Shown: one piece after another, positions 60,984 to 64,000 of the stretch
Layout of the letters: each line of letters starts with the position of its first letter
Numbering within the stretch: the first letter of the stretch is position 1
Source of the DNA: Allopusillimonas sp008369125
GTDB taxonomy: Bacteria > Pseudomonadota > Gammaproteobacteria > Burkholderiales > Burkholderiaceae_B
Assembly (NCBI RefSeq): GCF_008369125.1
Contig: NZ_VOAY01000004.1
Span: 62,001 to 126,000 of the forward strand
Reading direction: 5' to 3'
DNA length: 64,000 nucleotides
The notes under the pieces: model-generated
The model's database searches: none
What the model was told of the DNA's origin: nothing
What the model saw: the letters and a program-made list of their open reading frames with translations, nothing else
Program-made: the position numbers and the translations under genes

Positions 60984-61498
60984 GCTTGGAGTAAGCAGCG
61001 CATGTGCAATCGGCTTTATCAAAACACATGCGCCGCCCAAAGCCATATCTTAAAGTGATTAGTTTTCACTCTACTTACTCCGTGGGGCTCACACCGAGGT
61101 GCGATGGGCGTGTACCCGTGAGCGTCTATCGTAAGCACAGATCCGCCACCATCCGTGCGACTTTGACAGCCTGAGACTAGCAATACTAATAAATAAACGA
61201 TAGTTTCAAAGCTACGCGGTTATCCCGCTGCTTACTTATGCGCGTTGTGTCCAATTGACTCTGCTTGCCCCAAGAAAAGGATATCAACCAATTTCAGAGT
61301 GGGACCCAATTATCAAATAAACCATCAATGATGATGCAACAATAGCTTGCGACATCATGGCCGCGCTGTATAAGTCGAGCGAATGGCTCCGCAGATGGAG
61401 CCTCTTGCCAAAATCACTGTGTATTCATGCGCTGAGCTGACATACACATTCCACCGACGATAAGCCTGCGCGTCCTGCGCTTAAAAATCAGCATCTTC
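60984..61498. other. Gene-free stretch between the catabolic cluster and the MFS gene
   Basis: About 515 bp between convergent genes. No convincing gene was seen. No clear terminator or mobile-element end was recognised. Confidence 0.4.
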
Positions 61499-62827
61499 TC
61501 ACTTTCCGCGCGCGGAAAGAGGAATGAAAAACAGCGCCAGCATGGCTGCTATCCCTAAGCCGGAGGTCATCCAAAGCGCTTTGACGCCGAACGCGTCAAG
61601 ACAGATGCCGAATAACCACGGCGCCAAGGCCTGAGCGATACGTGCCGGGACCATGAGTACGCCTTGGCGCTGTCCGTAGCCGCTGGGCCCGAATATCACC
61701 AGAGGCAGGGTTCCTTTCGCAATCGTCATAATGCCATTACCCGCACCGTGCAGAATGCCAAACAACGCAGCGGCTGGAGCACCAAACAGACCAAATATGA
61801 GCGCACCAATCGGATGCAGTGACGCAGCGACGCGTGCGGAAAGTAACGGATGGGCCCTGCGTTGCAAGGCAAATTCCATCAAGCGCGCGGCGACCTGAGC
61901 AGGGCCAATAAGCGCCCCCACGAAAACTGCGGTAGCCAAGGTTGCACCACCCGCCTGCAACAGCCGTGGCAAGTGGGCGGCCATGGCGGTACTGGTGAAC
62001 CAGGTGGCGGCGAACACGAAGGCAAGCGCATACAAGGTCCAACGACGAGGTGCTGCGACAGTATTGGGTGGGGTGTCAGGGCTTTGGGGACTATTCGAAG
62101 TAACTGGGCTATCGAGACTATCAGGAATCTCAAGCGGGCTGCGGCTGCTTGGGCTGCTTGGGCTATTTGGCTTCGTTGAGCTAGTTAAGTTGTTTCTGCT
62201 GCCCGCTGCCTCTGCCTCTGCCTCAAGGACATTAGACGCCTTGAGCTTGGGCAAACTTAGGTTCAGCACTAGCCCAAGCGTTAGATGCAGGACTGCCCAC
62301 GTAAGGCACGCTGCACGCCAGCCAAAATGTACGTCCAGAAAGGTGGAAAGTGGCCAGGCGATGGTACTGGCAAACCCTGCAATAAGGGTGATGCCCGTAA
62401 TGGCACCACGCGAACGGTCGCCGTAGAGAGCCACCAAGGTTGAAAACGCGGCCTCGTACAGGCCGCTTCCCATCCCGATACCCAGGATCAGCCATGCTGC
62501 AAACAACCCTATCGAGCCCTGCGCTGCCGCCAACCCCGCAAGCCCCAGGGCAAAGATGACACTGGTACCCGCCAGCAATGGGCGCCCACCGTAACCATCG
62601 ATGAGGCGTCCAGCATAAGGGCCGAGCAAGGCAGAAAGTATAAGCGCAACACTAAATGCCCCAAAGACCGTGGCGGTTGAAACACCAAGATCTCGGGCCA
62701 TAGGGACCGCCAGAATTGCCGGGAGGTAATACGTAGACCCCCAGGCCAGGGTCTGCGCAAGCCCCAATGTTGTAACGACTCTGACACTTGGCTCGGCAGC
62801 CACGCTATTGCCGCTGCCGTTCACCAT
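61499..62827 (-). CDS. Major facilitator superfamily transporter
   Basis: The protein has 442 residues with about 12 hydrophobic helices in two halves (first helix VTTLGLAQTLAWGSTYYLPA). The MFS loop motif between helices 2 and 3 is seen in GPYAGRLIDGYGGRPLLA. The central cytoplasmic loop (about residues 210-260) is unusual: Ser/Pro/Asn-rich and repetitive (SSTKPNSPSSPSSRSPLEIP). The substrate cannot be assigned. It is monocistronic. Confidence 0.88.
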   Translation of the reverse strand: MVNGSGNSVAAEPSVRVVTTLGLAQTLAWGSTYYLPAILAVPMARDLGVSTATVFGAFSVALILSALLGPYAGRLIDGYGGRPLLAGTSVIFALGLAGLAAAQGSIGLFAAWLILGIGMGSGLYEAAFSTLVALYGDRSRGAITGITLIAGFASTIAWPLSTFLDVHFGWRAACLTWAVLHLTLGLVLNLSLPKLKASNVLEAEAEAAGSRNNLTSSTKPNSPSSPSSRSPLEIPDSLDSPVTSNSPQSPDTPPNTVAAPRRWTLYALAFVFAATWFTSTAMAAHLPRLLQAGGATLATAVFVGALIGPAQVAARLMEFALQRRAHPLLSARVAASLHPIGALIFGLFGAPAAALFGILHGAGNGIMTIAKGTLPLVIFGPSGYGQRQGVLMVPARIAQALAPWLFGICLDAFGVKALWMTSGLGIAAMLALFFIPLSARGK

Positions 62828-62958
62828 ACAGGTCTCTGGTGTGCCCTGCTTCGACCCAAAGGGTCAACCAGTAAGATGGTTGAAGCGTGCTTCATATAAC
62901 GCCAGCCTGTGATGAGGGTGTAGCCAAAGTGGTCTTGACCCATTTTGACCCAGTGAAC

Positions 62959-62988
62959 AACAAGCCCACCAATTCAGGTGGGCTTGTT
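62959..62988 (-). terminator. Rho-independent terminator between yjdM and the MFS gene
   Basis: AACAAGCCCACC (62959-62970) pairs exactly with GGTGGGCTTGTT (62977-62988), loop of 6 nt. It lies 41 bp past the yjdM stop. Confidence 0.8.
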
Positions 62989-63029
62989 CTTTGTGTAGCC
63001 GATAGTTTAAGGGGCTTTAGCGAAGCCGC

Positions 63030-63371
63030 TTACACTTTCTTCACAAACTCTGACTTCAAGCTCATTGCCCCATGGCCATCAATTTTGCAATCAATGTCAT
63101 GGTCACTGTCGACAAGTCGAATGCCTTTCACTTTTGTACCCATTTTGATGACACCACCCGACCCCTTGGGTTTCAGGTCTTTGATGACGGTTACCGTGTC
63201 GCCATCTTGCAGGACGTTTCCGGCCGAGTCACGATAGATTCTTTCGGTGGGTTCTGCCGCCTCGGTGGCCGAGGGCGACCATTCGTGCGCGCACTCAGGG
63301 CAGATGTAATGCGCTCTATCTTCGTAAGTGAACTCGGAATTGCATTCCGGACAGGGGGGCAAGGTACTCAT
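63030..63371 (-). CDS. yjdM: Zinc-ribbon protein YjdM (PhnA family)
   Basis: The protein has 113 residues from the ATG at 63371. The N-terminal zinc ribbon CPECNSEFTYEDRAHYICPE-C is followed by the PhnA domain (RDSAGNVLQDGDTVTVIKDL, KGSGGVIKMGTKVKGIRLVD, GHGAMSLKSEFVKKV). The E. coli homologue was first named phnA, but a role in phosphonate use is not supported. Function unknown; cytoplasmic. Confidence 0.93.
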   Translation of the reverse strand: MSTLPPCPECNSEFTYEDRAHYICPECAHEWSPSATEAAEPTERIYRDSAGNVLQDGDTVTVIKDLKPKGSGGVIKMGTKVKGIRLVDSDHDIDCKIDGHGAMSLKSEFVKKV

Positions 63372-63481
63372 GACGGAATCCTTCACATGCTCAAAAATGT
63401 AACGCCATAGAGTATAGCCTTTGCATATGTTGGGATCGTCTTGCGCAACCTAGCTTAAGAAGTGGCGCTATATATGTCGTT

Positions 63482-64000
63482 TTAGCACTGGCAGCCTTCG
63501 CAACAATCTTCATTACCAAACGGGCCCCACGCGCCAGAACCCGTTTGCAGGGCACCGGTATCGAGACCGAGCCGCTGCCCTATGCACTGGGCAATTACAC
63601 CGAAGCGCTGGCGAAACTTGTAAATAAAGCAGTAAATGCGGTCATCATGGCGCACCTGAGGCCCTGCCAAAAACAACCCTGGAACCAAGGTGGATTCGTC
63701 GTTTTCAGTAAGCGCAATGTGCCCATTTGCTGTCCATTGCCATAGCTCGGCAATTTGCTGTGCGCCGCCACCCTTGCGAAAGCCGGTGCCTAAAATTGGC
63801 ACCTGGGCGTCATCCCAATTACGACCGTCAGCCGCATGAATACGATAGCCACCTGCCCTGCGCGTTTCAACCTGAACAATGTCGGCGCTAAATAAAATAT
63901 CAAGACGGCCCGTGTCAACCGCCGCGTACAACCGTTCGCGACTATAAGGTGACAGCGACAAGCTGGGGTCGTAAGGCCCGAGCGGATCCCAGGTGTATTT
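63482..64000 (-). CDS. Flavoprotein oxidoreductase, C-terminal part (5' end outside window)
   Basis: The frame is open to the right edge (KYTWDPLGPYDPSLSLSPYS) and 172 residues are visible. YAAVDTGRLDILFSADIVQV, the ILGTGFRKGG stretch and the LFLAGPQVRHDD segment recall the C-terminal FAD/NAD-binding part of pyridine-nucleotide-disulfide or FAD-dependent oxidoreductases. The protein ends GNEDCCEGCQC, an unusual cluster of four Cys that may bind metal or be redox-active. The full protein is needed to name it. Confidence 0.65.
   Translation of the reverse strand, partial: KYTWDPLGPYDPSLSLSPYSRERLYAAVDTGRLDILFSADIVQVETRRAGGYRIHAADGRNWDDAQVPILGTGFRKGGGAQQIAELWQWTANGHIALTENDESTLVPGLFLAGPQVRHDDRIYCFIYKFRQRFGVIAQCIGQRLGLDTGALQTGSGAWGPFGNEDCCEGCQC

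Noticed and set aside
1..64000. CRISPR arrays, prophage genes, rRNA genes, replication origin
   Set aside because: No regularly spaced repeats, phage structural genes, rRNA-like sequence or DnaA-box clusters were seen in the window.

Overview
The window looks like the chromosome of a betaproteobacterium of the order Burkholderiales, most likely family Alcaligenaceae (Bordetella/Pusillimonas-like). This rests on the gene order grpE, hemH, hrcA, nadK, recN, fur, bamE, dapB, murB and on several Bug/TctC-type solute-binding proteins without cognate membrane genes. Genus and species cannot be fixed from the sequence alone.

Layout. (1) 1-16 kb is an envelope-stress-like accessory region. It holds one partial and five complete DUF1254/DUF1214 exported proteins, four of them as a duplicated B-A-B-A series. 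It also has a SYLF protein, a DUF2092 protein with a small partner, two outer-membrane beta-barrel candidates and a 17-kDa-antigen-like protein. A two-component system follows: a lone receiver protein, a FixJ-type regulator, and a histidine kinase split by an in-frame amber codon. Four promoters here share a 63-bp block built on the inverted repeat TTGTCC-N4-GGGCAA, and a variant lies before the receiver gene. The genes therefore probably form one regulon. (2) 16-28 kb carries a patatin-like lipoprotein, queG, icd, a DUF1841 protein, two small cytochromes c, a MoxR/GNAT/VWA cluster and an M16 protease. (3) 28-41 kb is conserved housekeeping: dnaJ, dnaK and grpE (the last two with clear sigma-32 promoters), hemH, hrcA, nadK, recN, fur, bamE, dapB and murB.

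(4) 41.3-47.2 kb is bounded by two near-identical tRNA-Gly(GCC) genes in direct orientation. Between them are a decayed PIN-domain toxin, a tandem array of four paralogous ~185-190 aa proteins of unknown function, and a baeRF/HPF pair of ribosome-associated proteins. (5) 47-50.4 kb holds a conserved hypothetical gene, an IS5-type transposase fragment beside a Fur box and a broken exported ORF, and a TPM-domain protein. (6) 50.5-61 kb is a catabolic cluster: a GntR/FCD regulator, a UxaA-type dehydratase, two Bug receptors, a class V aminotransferase, a large FAD/Fe-S oxidoreductase and an amidase. They are arranged around a divergent promoter with two TATTTTG-N4-CAAAATA operators. (7) 61.5-64 kb ends with an MFS transporter, yjdM and a truncated flavoprotein.

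The most unusual elements are the shared 63-bp promoter block with its amber-interrupted kinase, and the paralogue array between the two tRNA genes. All family names come from reading translated sequences; no database search was run.
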